From positions 1 through 25,350 of the IMG/VR virus record IMGVR_UViG_3300024273_001103: a stretch of DNA of 25,350 bases; one strand, given 5' to 3'. The stretch is from a virus. Each line of letters begins with the position of its first letter. Positions within the stretch are counted from its first letter, which is position 1. The position numbers and the translations under genes are program-made. Shown here piece after piece: positions 17,120 to 25,098 of the stretch. The notes under the pieces were generated by a model that saw only the letters and a list, made by a program, of their open reading frames with translations, was not told the DNA's origin and ran no database searches.

Positions 17120-19552
17120 TTACCTAGGGTCTGATGAACCTAAGTTGAATCCCCCTCCCATTGTATCAAATCCACTTGATTCAAAACTCTTTGCGGGTAG
17201 GTTGTTCTGTCTTTGCTGTATTAATTCGCTTTGTTGCGTAGCTTGTAGCTTAGTCCTGTCGTCTTTTCTATCTTCTTTATCTACTGTTTCAGATTTACGA
17301 CCTTGAACTTCAATGCCTTTAAGCTGCATATTCATTTCGAATTCTAATTGCATTAACTCTTTTTTCAAAGCAGCCTCTTGCATTAGTTTTTGTGTATCTA
17401 TTTGTGCTTGAGCATTTGCCAACTCTATTTTTTGTTGAGTTAAAGCTTGCCCTTTTTGTACCTCTGCCTGAGCAGCTACTTGCTGAGCTTGAGCGTTTGC
17501 TTGGGCTTGAGCTTGTATATTCTGTTGTTGTATCTCTTGATCCTTCTTTTGCTTGTCGACTCTTCTTATTTTTAGTAATTGATTAGCCAATTTAAGGTTT
17601 CTAACTTCTCTAAGATCAATGGCATCCGATAAATCAATCATACCACTTTGCACTGCTGCTTGTATATTGTTTTCCAGCACCGCTCTTTCCTCTTCATCAG
17701 GTTGTAATTCAATGAATATACCAAAGTCATAAAGATATAAGTCTTTCATCTCTTCTAATACCGCAACATTTTGGTTACCTATCTTATGGATGAAGGCATC
17801 TTTTGTCGGAGAGTATTCTAATATATCTGAAATTCTTAATGATAAACCTTCACATAAATCTGATGTTAAGTATAAACTGCCATCTAGTATATGCCTAGTA
17901 GCTACATTTGAATTTGCGGCCGCCATTTTCTGCACGCCTACTAAAGCTCTAGAATCAGGAGTACTTCCGTCTCTAGCCTCGTTTAAGCCGGTTACGTCGC
18001 GTATCATTTGCATGTAGTAATTGTAATTACCAATTAAAGCCTGCATTTTACCTCCGCCTGCTCCTGTGGTTATTTCTTGGATAGGAACTTTACCTGGATT
18101 CATATCTCCGTCCTGGGTAAAAGACCTGCCAACCACAGATCCTGTCTGGAAAAACATATTAAGAGCTTCCTGTGGATTGTAGTTTGTACCGTTACCTAAA
18201 TCAACCTCAGCTAAACCATCAGCATCAAGATAAACTCCGTCTGGAACCATTCTTGACATTACTTGCTGTAGTTTTAGATGAGTTAATTGAATCATATCTG
18301 CAAACCCTGTTATACGGCTTACTATAGATTCTATTCTGCCTTGGTACATCCTAGGAGCAACAATACTATAATTCATTTTAACCTTAGAGTAATCACTCTT
18401 TGGTCTAATCATATTTTTAGCTAGTTCCCATTTAAGCATTGTGCCGCCGACAATCTTTACGCCTTCGTATAATACCTCGAGTGATTGAGATAATTTCTCA
18501 ATACCATACTCCTCATACAATTCAGGTGGCGGATTAAAGCTGTCATCCTTAGGTATTAACTTAGACGCTCCTGTCGCTGTTTCTTTAACTTTATAAACTT
18601 CATTCGTAAAAGTTTTGTAATTAAAGTATAATACTTGAACAGTGTTGGAATCATCTTGATTGACATTACTAGTAGACCTATTGTAAAATCCATTGTTGCT
18701 AACTGATTGTCCGGCTATACTTTTTAATTCGTCATTAGTTAACCAAGGGAATTCCTTCTTAAGCTCGTTTAAATGCACTGATTTTACTTCTCCTACATAA
18801 TACACGTCATCAAAGTAAGGTGAGTCCGTATAAGACCATACTAAGTTAACTGGGTCAACATAGTCAACCTTAGCTCCCTCTGCTTTCGTAAAAGCGTTCT
18901 TTACTGCTCCAATACCAATTGTGGTTAAATCGTAATTACACCTTCTTTTAATTAAGTCATATTTATTACCAGTTAGTAAAACCGATATAGCTTGCTCTTC
19001 TGCAATCTCAACTTGTTGTTTATAAGTAAGTTGCATATGAAGATCTAACTCTTCTTTATTTTTGGGTAAGGTTTTAGGATCGTTCTCAAATAAGTTTACG
19101 CCAAACTCAGCTGAAGCAAATTCGTTAAGCTCCTTAGTTTGCATGTCTCTTATTAAGGATTCCATATACTTTGTTCGTTTGTCAACACCGTAAGGGTCTT
19201 GAGAATAAGCGCGTATATTAAAGAGCCTGTCTGAAATACCGTTAACAACTATATCAACAAATTTAGGTATAATAGGGACGGGTTTCCAATCTAAATTTAA
19301 GTAAGACAAATCACCATTAATTGATAATTCATCTTTGTACTTTTGTATAGGCTGTTCTCCTCTAGCGTATAACCTTAAGTTGTGAAAAGTAACTTGATTA
19401 CTTTGGAACCTACTGTTGCTGCCTCCGCTAGTGTTATTAAACCATTCGCTTTCTATGGCTCTCCCCACAGTGGTGCCATAGTCTATCGACATTTTCTCTG
19501 CATCGCTAGCTATTTGGCTTGGAAAATAACTTGTTATAACTGACTCAGCCAT
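17120..19552 (-). CDS. Portal protein
   Basis: This 810-residue protein follows the large terminase by 4 bases. The N-terminal third contains LRLYARGEQPIQKYKDELSI and LSYLNLDWKPVPIIPKFVDI, then VVNGISDRL, which I recognise from portals of crAss-like and related Bacteroidetes phages. The middle includes helices and a stem-like segment (MIQLTHLKLQQVMSRMVPDG near 420-440). Residues about 666-750 are a long Gln/Ala-rich coiled coil, comparable in position to the C-terminal barrel or tail of P22-type portals that projects into the capsid. The last 50 residues are polar and probably disordered. It forms the dodecameric DNA channel and docks the terminase and the ring proteins. The start codon is preceded by aatagaaaaataaaaat, with no Shine-Dalgarno sequence. 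Confidence 0.9.
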   Translation of the reverse strand: MAESVITSYFPSQIASDAEKMSIDYGTTVGRAIESEWFNNTSGGSNSRFQSNQVTFHNLRLYARGEQPIQKYKDELSINGDLSYLNLDWKPVPIIPKFVDIVVNGISDRLFNIRAYSQDPYGVDKRTKYMESLIRDMQTKELNEFASAEFGVNLFENDPKTLPKNKEELDLHMQLTYKQQVEIAEEQAISVLLTGNKYDLIKRRCNYDLTTIGIGAVKNAFTKAEGAKVDYVDPVNLVWSYTDSPYFDDVYYVGEVKSVHLNELKKEFPWLTNDELKSIAGQSVSNNGFYNRSTSNVNQDDSNTVQVLYFNYKTFTNEVYKVKETATGASKLIPKDDSFNPPPELYEEYGIEKLSQSLEVLYEGVKIVGGTMLKWELAKNMIRPKSDYSKVKMNYSIVAPRMYQGRIESIVSRITGFADMIQLTHLKLQQVMSRMVPDGVYLDADGLAEVDLGNGTNYNPQEALNMFFQTGSVVGRSFTQDGDMNPGKVPIQEITTGAGGGKMQALIGNYNYYMQMIRDVTGLNEARDGSTPDSRALVGVQKMAAANSNVATRHILDGSLYLTSDLCEGLSLRISDILEYSPTKDAFIHKIGNQNVAVLEEMKDLYLYDFGIFIELQPDEEERAVLENNIQAAVQSGMIDLSDAIDLREVRNLKLANQLLKIRRVDKQKKDQEIQQQNIQAQAQANAQAQQVAAQAEVQKGQALTQQKIELANAQAQIDTQKLMQEAALKKELMQLEFEMNMQLKGIEVQGRKSETVDKEDRKDDRTKLQATQQSELIQQRQNNLPAKSFESSGFDTMGGGFNLGSSDPR

Positions 19553-19556
19553 ATTT

Positions 19557-21770
19557 TTATTTTTCTATTAATTTTGATAAACCACCACCATTGGTGTATT
19601 TAGCTATTTTTAAACTTATTGTTTCTTTTTCTACTTGAGGTCTTGGGTGATACAGATGTCTATTGCAAGCCATTATAGCAAGTCCTGAGCTTATTGCTGC
19701 ATCAAACTTAGTCCTGTTGTTTATGTCGAATCCCGCCCAATCATTTAGCGTATTGTTAAAATACATTGCGCCATACTGGCCGTCCTCTTGTAAACCTACA
19801 TGTTTATCTATATATGTTTCTATAGCCGCAGCATGTGCTTGTTTAATATCCTCACTAGAGTTAGGCATACCGCCTATTTCTCTTTCTGTTACTGATAGTT
19901 TATTCCAAACTTTATCAGGCCTATTCATAGAGTAGCCTCTGTAGCCTCTTCTCTTAAAATAATATAAAAGCCTGGGCTTGTTATTTTCACATAAAATTGG
20001 CATTCCATAAAACACACAAGCCATTAATACGTCTTCAAAAAATATTTCAGCGGTTTGAGGTCTTGCTACGTATTCTAGAAAGAAAGTATTAGCGGGAGAG
20101 TCCTCCATACTGAACTTTGTTAATCCGTGTAAAGCGCCTTTGGAACCGTTCCCGTCAGTTGTTCCTGATATATCATAACTATCGCAACCGAAAGCTCCCA
20201 TATGGTCATTACCTGGGGATTTCAATCCTTTATTTATAACTTGTTTATTCTGTAGATGTGAACCTGGTACCCATGATACCAAAAATCTACCGCTAGGATT
20301 AGGGGTAAATTTAACAGTAGTATCCTTTATTCCGTTTGCCCATTGAAAACTACCTCTTGTCAATACGTTTGTATTGCCTAAGTCTTCGTTATAATCTATT
20401 TGTTCGTATATTTTAACTAAATTAAATATACTATTTTTTGTTTCATCCCTAAAAGCGTGTTCTTCTGTTCTTGGGAATTGTCTATAAAATTCATTTAGAG
20501 CGTCCTGGTCAACCCTTAAACCTTCTGCTTCATTATTCCAGTGCTCTATAACTCCGACGTCTATAACGTCTCCAAATGGGCCCAGAACGGATTCTTTGGG
20601 GGTATTAAATACTGGATGTCCATATTGATCTATAAATCCTTCGTAATTCCATTCCATAGGAATAAATAAAGAATATAATCCGGAAGCTGTTTGGCCATTC
20701 CTGTTTCTTTTTGAAACATCTGAGCTACTATATAGCTTTTTAAAATTATCACCCCCTTTATCTAGCGCATTTGATGTTGAACCCATCATACACTTACCAA
20801 TAATTCTAGAGCCTAATCTTAAACACGTTTTTGTAACTCGCCAGTTATTTAATATATTGTTTGGCCTTTCCCACTTCCCACTCTCATCATGTATTAATAA
20901 CTTTAGTTTCTCCCCATCATACGCGTTATCGCCGGTATTTTTCCAATCGACCGTGGTATCTAGTCCATCAAGGGATTCGGTTTTAATTGTTTTAGTAATT
21001 GATTTTCTAGTAAGCTTAGAAGCTGGTACTCGGTAAGCAAGTTCTGTCTTTGGCCTGTCCATACCGTCCTGTATGGGTTTAAAGAAGAACGGGTAGTTAA
21101 CTGAGATCGGTACAACCTTGTCGGTGAACATTTTCTTTGCATCAGACCCTGACTTGGATAGAATACCAAAGCGCGCATCTGATGATATAGTTGCTAAATT
21201 GACGGTTTCACCCGACGCCATAAAAGAGAATCCTGAGCGCCTATTCTTAAGGTAGGACATTCCGTAACAGCGGTTGTCTGCTTTACAGGCTTCCCAGAAT
21301 ATGTAGAATAATCTATTTGCTTCCCTGAAGTCTGGTTGTCCAACATCAATCTTTGACCATTGCAAGTACATAAAGTGAGTACCAGTAATGTAAGTATCCA
21401 AGCCCTTATTATTGAACCAATGGCCGTTCTCTCTTTTATTAAATTGTTCATCTATATAGCCTTCCCAGTTTAATTTGAACTTATCTGGATAATCCCTCCA
21501 ATCAAATATGCTTTCAATAGCTTTTAATTCTTTAGGATATATATCCGGTGTCCATTTATTATTTGATTTATCTACCTTAGCTGGTGCTTTTGGTAATGCT
21601 ATTTTAAGGTTCTGTATACTATATATTTCACCTATTTGCCCTGTTCTACTTATAACAACAATATCGTGTTCCTTATTATATCCATACTCCCACTTCTTAG
21701 CTTTGTTAAGCCTAGATATTGTAGTAAGTTTTACAGGCGTTATAACCTTATATAATGACTGCTCGTACAT
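19557..21770 (-). CDS. terL: Terminase large subunit
   Basis: This 737-residue packaging motor has an ATPase and a nuclease half. The nucleotide-binding loop is at 174-183 (LKNRRSGFSF), a deviant Walker A in which the usual GK[ST] lysine position is Phe. Walker B is at 289-298 (LKLLIHDESG, with D295 and E296). The coupling motif GSTSN is at 330-334. The nuclease half has the first acidic residue in FGCDSYD (D530), a second candidate in CENN (E595) and a third in FDAAISSG near the C-terminus. This form resembles the crAss-like terminase group. The start ATG overlaps the stop of the upstream gene in TAATG, so translation is likely coupled. It pulls genome DNA into proheads through the portal encoded next. 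Confidence 0.92.
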   Translation of the reverse strand: MYEQSLYKVITPVKLTTISRLNKAKKWEYGYNKEHDIVVISRTGQIGEIYSIQNLKIALPKAPAKVDKSNNKWTPDIYPKELKAIESIFDWRDYPDKFKLNWEGYIDEQFNKRENGHWFNNKGLDTYITGTHFMYLQWSKIDVGQPDFREANRLFYIFWEACKADNRCYGMSYLKNRRSGFSFMASGETVNLATISSDARFGILSKSGSDAKKMFTDKVVPISVNYPFFFKPIQDGMDRPKTELAYRVPASKLTRKSITKTIKTESLDGLDTTVDWKNTGDNAYDGEKLKLLIHDESGKWERPNNILNNWRVTKTCLRLGSRIIGKCMMGSTSNALDKGGDNFKKLYSSSDVSKRNRNGQTASGLYSLFIPMEWNYEGFIDQYGHPVFNTPKESVLGPFGDVIDVGVIEHWNNEAEGLRVDQDALNEFYRQFPRTEEHAFRDETKNSIFNLVKIYEQIDYNEDLGNTNVLTRGSFQWANGIKDTTVKFTPNPSGRFLVSWVPGSHLQNKQVINKGLKSPGNDHMGAFGCDSYDISGTTDGNGSKGALHGLTKFSMEDSPANTFFLEYVARPQTAEIFFEDVLMACVFYGMPILCENNKPRLLYYFKRRGYRGYSMNRPDKVWNKLSVTEREIGGMPNSSEDIKQAHAAAIETYIDKHVGLQEDGQYGAMYFNNTLNDWAGFDINNRTKFDAAISSGLAIMACNRHLYHPRPQVEKETISLKIAKYTNGGGLSKLIEK

Positions 21771-22045
21771 TATTTAGATCTTTTTTCAGCAAACCCTTTA
21801 AAAGATTGTTCTTCTTTTACTTCTACTGGTTTTTCATCAAGAATATCTTGCTCAAGTTGAATTCTACTAAGAATTTCAAAAGCATCAAATATAGCTAGCT
21901 TTTTTGTAGCGGCTGCATTCTTTAGCTTATCAGCTGTCAAATCGTCATCAGAATCAACTATAGCTTCTTTAGCTACTTTAATTAATTCTTCAACAGCTTT
22001 ATGTCCAGCTAGGATTATATTCTTCTTCGTCTCCTTGATATTCAT
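21770..22045 (-). CDS. Small helical protein, possible small terminase subunit
   Basis: From the ATG at 22045 the product is 91 residues. An in-frame ATG at 22090 would give 106 but deepens the overlap with the upstream gene from 47 to 92 bases, so I prefer the shorter form (MNIKETKKNIILAGHKAVEE). The protein is helical, with a basic-helical N-terminus, an acidic linker (IVDSDDDLTADKLKNAAATK) and a C-terminal KGFAEKRSK. It ends in a TAATG overlap with the large terminase gene. Small size, all-helical character and position suggest a small terminase subunit. There is no recognisable DNA-binding helix-turn-helix, so this is inference only. Confidence 0.68.
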   Translation of the reverse strand: MNIKETKKNIILAGHKAVEELIKVAKEAIVDSDDDLTADKLKNAAATKKLAIFDAFEILSRIQLEQDILDEKPVEVKEEQSFKGFAEKRSK

Positions 22046-22589
22046 ATTTAATTGTGATTGAATTTGTGGGTACTCTATAAATCCTATCATTACCGATTAC
22101 GAATTCATATTCTGCCCCGGGCCTAAACCCTACTAAATCTCCTTTTTCTAACCCTTTTAACTCCGGATCTTTAAAGTATAAAACGCCGATGCCTTCTTTT
22201 TCTGGGACCATTGAAAATGTCTTCGTTTCTTTTATAGGTTTAACGAAATTGAATCCTTTGCAACTCAACCATACTTTGCTTTTCTTATAAGCATAAACTT
22301 GGTCCTCTGTTGCAAAATATATATTATCTTTATAGTAGGATCTACTATTAACTTCGTTGCCTCTAATGTCTCTAAAACGTCTAAATACGTTGTGATGCAC
22401 TACTACTTCGTCGCCTTCTCTTATATCGGTATCCGCTAATTCAGGTACCGCTATAACTTTAGCTATTCTATTTGAATAATTGTGATTCTGTAATTCAGTA
22501 TTTAGCAGCAATTCGTTGCCTTCAATAATTTTTACATTATTATATCTTTCGCCTACTGGCTCTATAATAAAATTTACTAATGATTTCAT
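21999..22589 (-). CDS. GroES-like beta-barrel protein (putative phage co-chaperonin)
   Basis: This is a 196-residue beta-rich protein. Residues 21-75 resemble the GroES barrel: a flexible segment (LLLNTELQNHNYSN, 27-40) in the place of the mobile loop, then RIAKVIAVP (41-49) and DIREGDEVVVHHNVFRR (55-71), which echoes the GroES pattern 'vk.GD.V.f'. The C-terminal half (KGLEKGDLVGFRPGAEYEFV, then RVPTNSITIKYEYQ) repeats a barrel-like pattern. T4 gp31 is the known precedent for phage co-chaperonins needed for capsid folding, and a capsid role would fit this location. Length is about twice bacterial GroES. The start shares one base with the previous stop (TAATG). The 3' end overlaps the next gene. 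Confidence 0.72.
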   Translation of the reverse strand: MKSLVNFIIEPVGERYNNVKIIEGNELLLNTELQNHNYSNRIAKVIAVPELADTDIREGDEVVVHHNVFRRFRDIRGNEVNSRSYYKDNIYFATEDQVYAYKKSKVWLSCKGFNFVKPIKETKTFSMVPEKEGIGVLYFKDPELKGLEKGDLVGFRPGAEYEFVIGNDRIYRVPTNSITIKYEYQGDEEEYNPSWT

Positions 22590-22810
22590 TAATAGCTTAT
22601 ATCATATTCTACCGCAATTGCCATATTTTTATTAAAGTCTTTCCATGGCATTACCTCGTTATTCTTCTCTATATAGATTGAGTACTTAGTATCTTCTTCA
22701 ATTATATTTTTTATGGTATGACCACCATACACTTCCTGCCCAACAGAATAGTGCATGGCATCAATTTTATAGTCTTTACCAATACTGATTTTTCTAACTA
22801 TCTGATTCAT
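22589..22810 (-). CDS. Small conserved phage protein, 73 aa
   Basis: I choose the ATG at 22810 (MNQIVRKISIGKDYKIDAMH) over an in-frame ATG at 22846, because the shorter form overlaps the upstream gene by only 17 bases and starts like proteins I recall from marine phage contigs (the form '..IRK..IG.DYK.AM.YSVGQ.V'). The sequence continues with YSVGQEVYGGHTIKNIIEED and an ending rich in aromatic and charged residues (NEVMPWKDFNKN, VEYDISY). It appears to be a small beta fold with no known role. It is coupled by TAATG to the GroES-like gene, so the two may work together. Confidence 0.68.
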   Translation of the reverse strand: MNQIVRKISIGKDYKIDAMHYSVGQEVYGGHTIKNIIEEDTKYSIYIEKNNEVMPWKDFNKNMAIAVEYDISY

Positions 22811-23036
22811 CTGCAATTTCGTGGATTTCACCTGTCTTAATATCAACTGAAACTTTTCCGTAAGCAGCTTCTAATCTATTTTGCAATTCCCCTAAAGCTT
22901 TTTTAGCTTCAGCTGCAACATAAATTATGCCTTGCTTTTGAATTTCTAACCCACCAATTTGCATTGAGGCTTCATTGATTTTACCAATAACTTCCTGTAA
23001 TTCTTTTAGCTCTGATTCTTTTAAATTTAATGCCAT
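22794..23036 (-). CDS. Small coiled-coil protein, 80 aa
   Basis: I prefer the start at 23036 (MALNLKESELKELQEVIGKI), since the extra nine residues of the 23063 start are unlike the rest and the shorter form matches the typical beginning of such phage proteins. Residues about 4-60 are a heptad-rich helix with Leu, Ile and Ala at spaced positions. The C-terminus (YGKVSVDIKTGEIHEIADES) forms a short beta hairpin. This resembles a recurrent small protein of marine phages with a coiled coil plus 'YG.VSI...G' ending. No function is known. It overlaps the next gene by 17 bases. Confidence 0.68.
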   Translation of the reverse strand: MALNLKESELKELQEVIGKINEASMQIGGLEIQKQGIIYVAAEAKKALGELQNRLEAAYGKVSVDIKTGEIHEIADESDS

Positions 23037-23094
23037 ACTAATATGATTTAATTGTTTATACAATAGCTATATAGTTACCTATTTTTATGGATTC

Positions 23095-23619
23095 TTAATG
23101 ACATGCGATGATCAGAGAGGCAGGTGTCACCGCTTCTACTAATACATAGTCAACAATAACCGGTAAATAAGTCCCAGCAGCTATTCCTTGAAAAGACACA
23201 GCTTGAGAAGCTTGAGGCGTATTATCAACACTATCTACTGTAATTATAGCCATACTAGTACCGCCTGCTATCCTTAATGTTTGTCCCGGGATATATCCTA
23301 TACCTGCGTCCGCTAAGACCGCAGTAACAATAGCTCCTCCTCCGTCTACTGTAATATCAACAGTTAATCCAGCACCCACTTGGTTGCTATTATTTAAGGT
23401 GGCTACTCCAGTAGCAGTAATATAACCCGCTCCTGGTGATGTAATAGCAATGCTTTGCGCAACACCCCCTAGGGTACTTGACAAGATTGCCGTTACTGTT
23501 CCTGCACCACCTACCCATAAAGATGCTTTACTAAGGTTAGTTGTACTGTCAATTGTGTTACTCGGCACCACTACTTCGCCGTATTCTATAAAATCTGGCT
23601 GATTTAAAAATTGTCCCAT
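23095..23619 (-). CDS. Beta-rich virion protein with inserted GxGY module, 174 aa
   Basis: The two ends (residues 1-42 and 135-174: PSNTIDSTTNLSKASLWVGG and VSFQGIAAGTYLPVIVDYVL) together resemble a compact structural protein of about 100 residues seen in many marine phages, often suspected to decorate the head or tail. Residues about 43-134 interrupt it with a Gly-rich beta repeat containing GAGY (63-66) and GIGY (106-109), a motif common in phage fibre proteins. There is no signal peptide. A 58-base gap to the next gene follows, AT-rich and without a clear promoter. The structural role is inferred. Confidence 0.72.
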   Translation of the reverse strand: MGQFLNQPDFIEYGEVVVPSNTIDSTTNLSKASLWVGGAGTVTAILSSTLGGVAQSIAITSPGAGYITATGVATLNNSNQVGAGLTVDITVDGGGAIVTAVLADAGIGYIPGQTLRIAGGTSMAIITVDSVDNTPQASQAVSFQGIAAGTYLPVIVDYVLVEAVTPASLIIACH

Positions 23620-23625
23620 TTTTGT

Positions 23626-24021
23626 TTATTTATTATTTATTTTAGTTGCTTTTTCCCATGTCCTACCCACAAAATACGCTCCGTAAACAGTAACTAGTAA
23701 TGTTTGGAATATAGGTATATATTCTTTAGCTATTCTGAATTCCCCGATGTTCCCATCTGTGAACGCCAATGCTGTGAATATAACCGTTATATATATAAGT
23801 ATAATTGGTCGGATGTTTTTAGATAAGAAACTATCACTAGCCATATCCGCTTTCCACCGATCTGTGACTTGAGCTTGAGCATTAGTGTCTGCTTGCTCTA
23901 GTATTTCTAAAACTTGCTTTTTAATTGTAAGCTTTTCTTCTTCGGTAGTGGTTAACTTATCAATGACGCCACCTATTTCTTTGATAACGCCACCAGTAAG
24001 CCATTGGAATAACTTGTTCAT
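23626..24021 (-). CDS. Holin-like membrane protein (GTA 3TM holin type)
   Basis: This 131-residue protein has an N-terminal amphipathic or weakly hydrophobic helix (about 4-20, FQWLTGGVIKEIGGVIDKL), a charged helical linker (25-60) with DRWKADMASDSFLSKNIRP, and two clear membrane segments (about 70-87 and 101-119). This order and the 'D..S.LSKNIRP' block match the 'holin of 3TMs, for gene transfer agent release' family. It would sit in the host inner membrane and permit lysis, but no endolysin gene lies in the window, so lysis genes are split or the protein has another membrane role. Its start overlaps the upstream stop in TAATG. Confidence 0.78.
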   Translation of the reverse strand: MNKLFQWLTGGVIKEIGGVIDKLTTTEEEKLTIKKQVLEILEQADTNAQAQVTDRWKADMASDSFLSKNIRPIILIYITVIFTALAFTDGNIGEFRIAKEYIPIFQTLLVTVYGAYFVGRTWEKATKINNK

Positions 24022-24932
24022 TATTTAGGTTGAATTGCTTTGGAACCTTGGCTTTGATAGCCATTTCTTTTTGCCATCCTAGCTTCTTTCTTATCGATAG
24101 CTTTTTCTTTTCTAGCTGCTTTCTTGAAATTACCTTCTGCTTTTGCTTTATCTGCTTTGCCTTGTTTCTTGTCTATGCTCTTCGTTTTACGCACAATCTT
24201 AACACTCACTTCTTTTTTAGGCTTTGGTGGTTGAGCAAGCTTCGTATCTATTTCCACTTTTTTAATTCCAGCTGGAGCCGTAACAGAAACAGCTTTTGCT
24301 TTAGGGTTTACTGCAGTAGAAGTAGAATCCTGCTTCCAGCCTCTAGCCGTGTATTCATCTTGTCTAGCTTGACTACCTACTTTGTAGTCTTTTATATTAC
24401 CAGTTGCTTTTCCCTCTTTTTTAGTGTATGACGCTTTCGCAGATGGTTTTTCGTATACAAAATTTGCATGAGCTACCTTTGCTCCCTCTACTTTTGGTCC
24501 TTGTACTTCAGCATTACCTGTGTTTTTAGGAGGACTAACTTTAGAGGGTTTAAGCGAACTCTTCATATCCGCTATACTGACATACCCCTTTGATTCACTA
24601 GTGTCTTTAGGCTGTAAGCTCTTTAATTTGTTTTGGCTTTTCTCTAGGTAAGCAGCGTCTCTAGGATCTACTTTTCCACCTTTAGCTTTGTAAGAGGCAA
24701 GAGTGTCAGACATAGATTTAACTTCTGCTTTCAATCTTTTTTGCTCAGAACTAGTATCTTTAGGTGTATCTTTTGAATTGCTAGCAGCAACTCTATCTCT
24801 ACCTTTTTGCTTAGCAGGTGAAGATGCTTTCATTTTAACAGGTCCTCCCATGTTAAGTATTGGTTGTTGAACCATACCTCCTTGGGTAGTTCTTTTAATC
24901 TTTGCCGTTATTGGTTTGTTATTAAAACTCAT
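24021..24932 (-). CDS. Lys-rich disordered protein of unknown function, 303 aa
   Basis: The protein is very rich in Lys, Ala, Ser and Pro and has hardly any hydrophobic core. It carries Pro/Val/Lys linkers (AQPPKPKKEVSVKIVRKTKS near 230-250) and a basic Lys/Ala helix repeat at about 245-290, including KKAARKEKAIDKKEARMAKR. The ending GYQSQGSKAIQPK recurs in phage proteins I have seen. A strongly basic, flexible chain could bind DNA or RNA or coat packaged DNA. This is inference, and I know no characterised homologue. It starts 6 bases after the 51-residue gene, behind an A-rich leader (caaaaaataaaaaaaa), and is coupled to the holin-like gene. Confidence 0.72.
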   Translation of the reverse strand: MSFNNKPITAKIKRTTQGGMVQQPILNMGGPVKMKASSPAKQKGRDRVAASNSKDTPKDTSSEQKRLKAEVKSMSDTLASYKAKGGKVDPRDAAYLEKSQNKLKSLQPKDTSESKGYVSIADMKSSLKPSKVSPPKNTGNAEVQGPKVEGAKVAHANFVYEKPSAKASYTKKEGKATGNIKDYKVGSQARQDEYTARGWKQDSTSTAVNPKAKAVSVTAPAGIKKVEIDTKLAQPPKPKKEVSVKIVRKTKSIDKKQGKADKAKAEGNFKKAARKEKAIDKKEARMAKRNGYQSQGSKAIQPK

Positions 24933-24938
24933 TTTTTT

Positions 24939-25094
24939 TTATTTTTTGTATGATACTAATTTGTTTAATTTTTCTTTCCTTTGCTGGCACCCGCAAGGAA
25001 TGTTTAAACCCTCTGAAACCTTTTCCACTAAAGTTTTAATTCCAGTTGCCTTTGTTATTTTTTCTATTGTGTCACCTAGTCCTTGTGATTCCAT
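24939..25094 (-). CDS. Small Cys-containing conserved phage protein, 51 aa
   Basis: This gene is short and easily missed. The ATG at 25094 opens a 51-codon frame ending in TAA at 24939. The product begins MESQGLGDTIEKITKATGIK, continues with an amphipathic helix and has the motif CGCQQRKEKLNKL near its C-terminus (C34 and C36). The pattern 'GLGDTIEKITKATGIK ... CGC..RKEKLN' is one I recall from marine phage genomes, always as a small protein near structural genes. Only two Cys are present, so a zinc site would need a dimer. It fits exactly between its neighbours, with a 4-base gap upstream and 6 bases downstream, which supports it as a real gene. Confidence 0.75.
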   Translation of the reverse strand: MESQGLGDTIEKITKATGIKTLVEKVSEGLNIPCGCQQRKEKLNKLVSYKK

Positions 25095-25098
25095 AGCG

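Noticed and set aside
20960-21451. Two minus-strand frames (20960-21178 and 21194-21451) inside the terminase gene
   Set aside because: They are out-of-frame shadows lying wholly within the terminase coding region, with no recognisable protein features.
23037-23094. Possible promoter in the 58-base gap
   Set aside because: The gap is AT-rich, but I see no convincing Bacteroidetes TAnnTTTG box with a -33 element.
24030-24431. Plus-strand frame of 133 codons with many Phe and Cys
   Set aside because: It is the reverse of the Lys-rich gene: Lys codons AAA/AAG read as Phe and Leu on the other strand.
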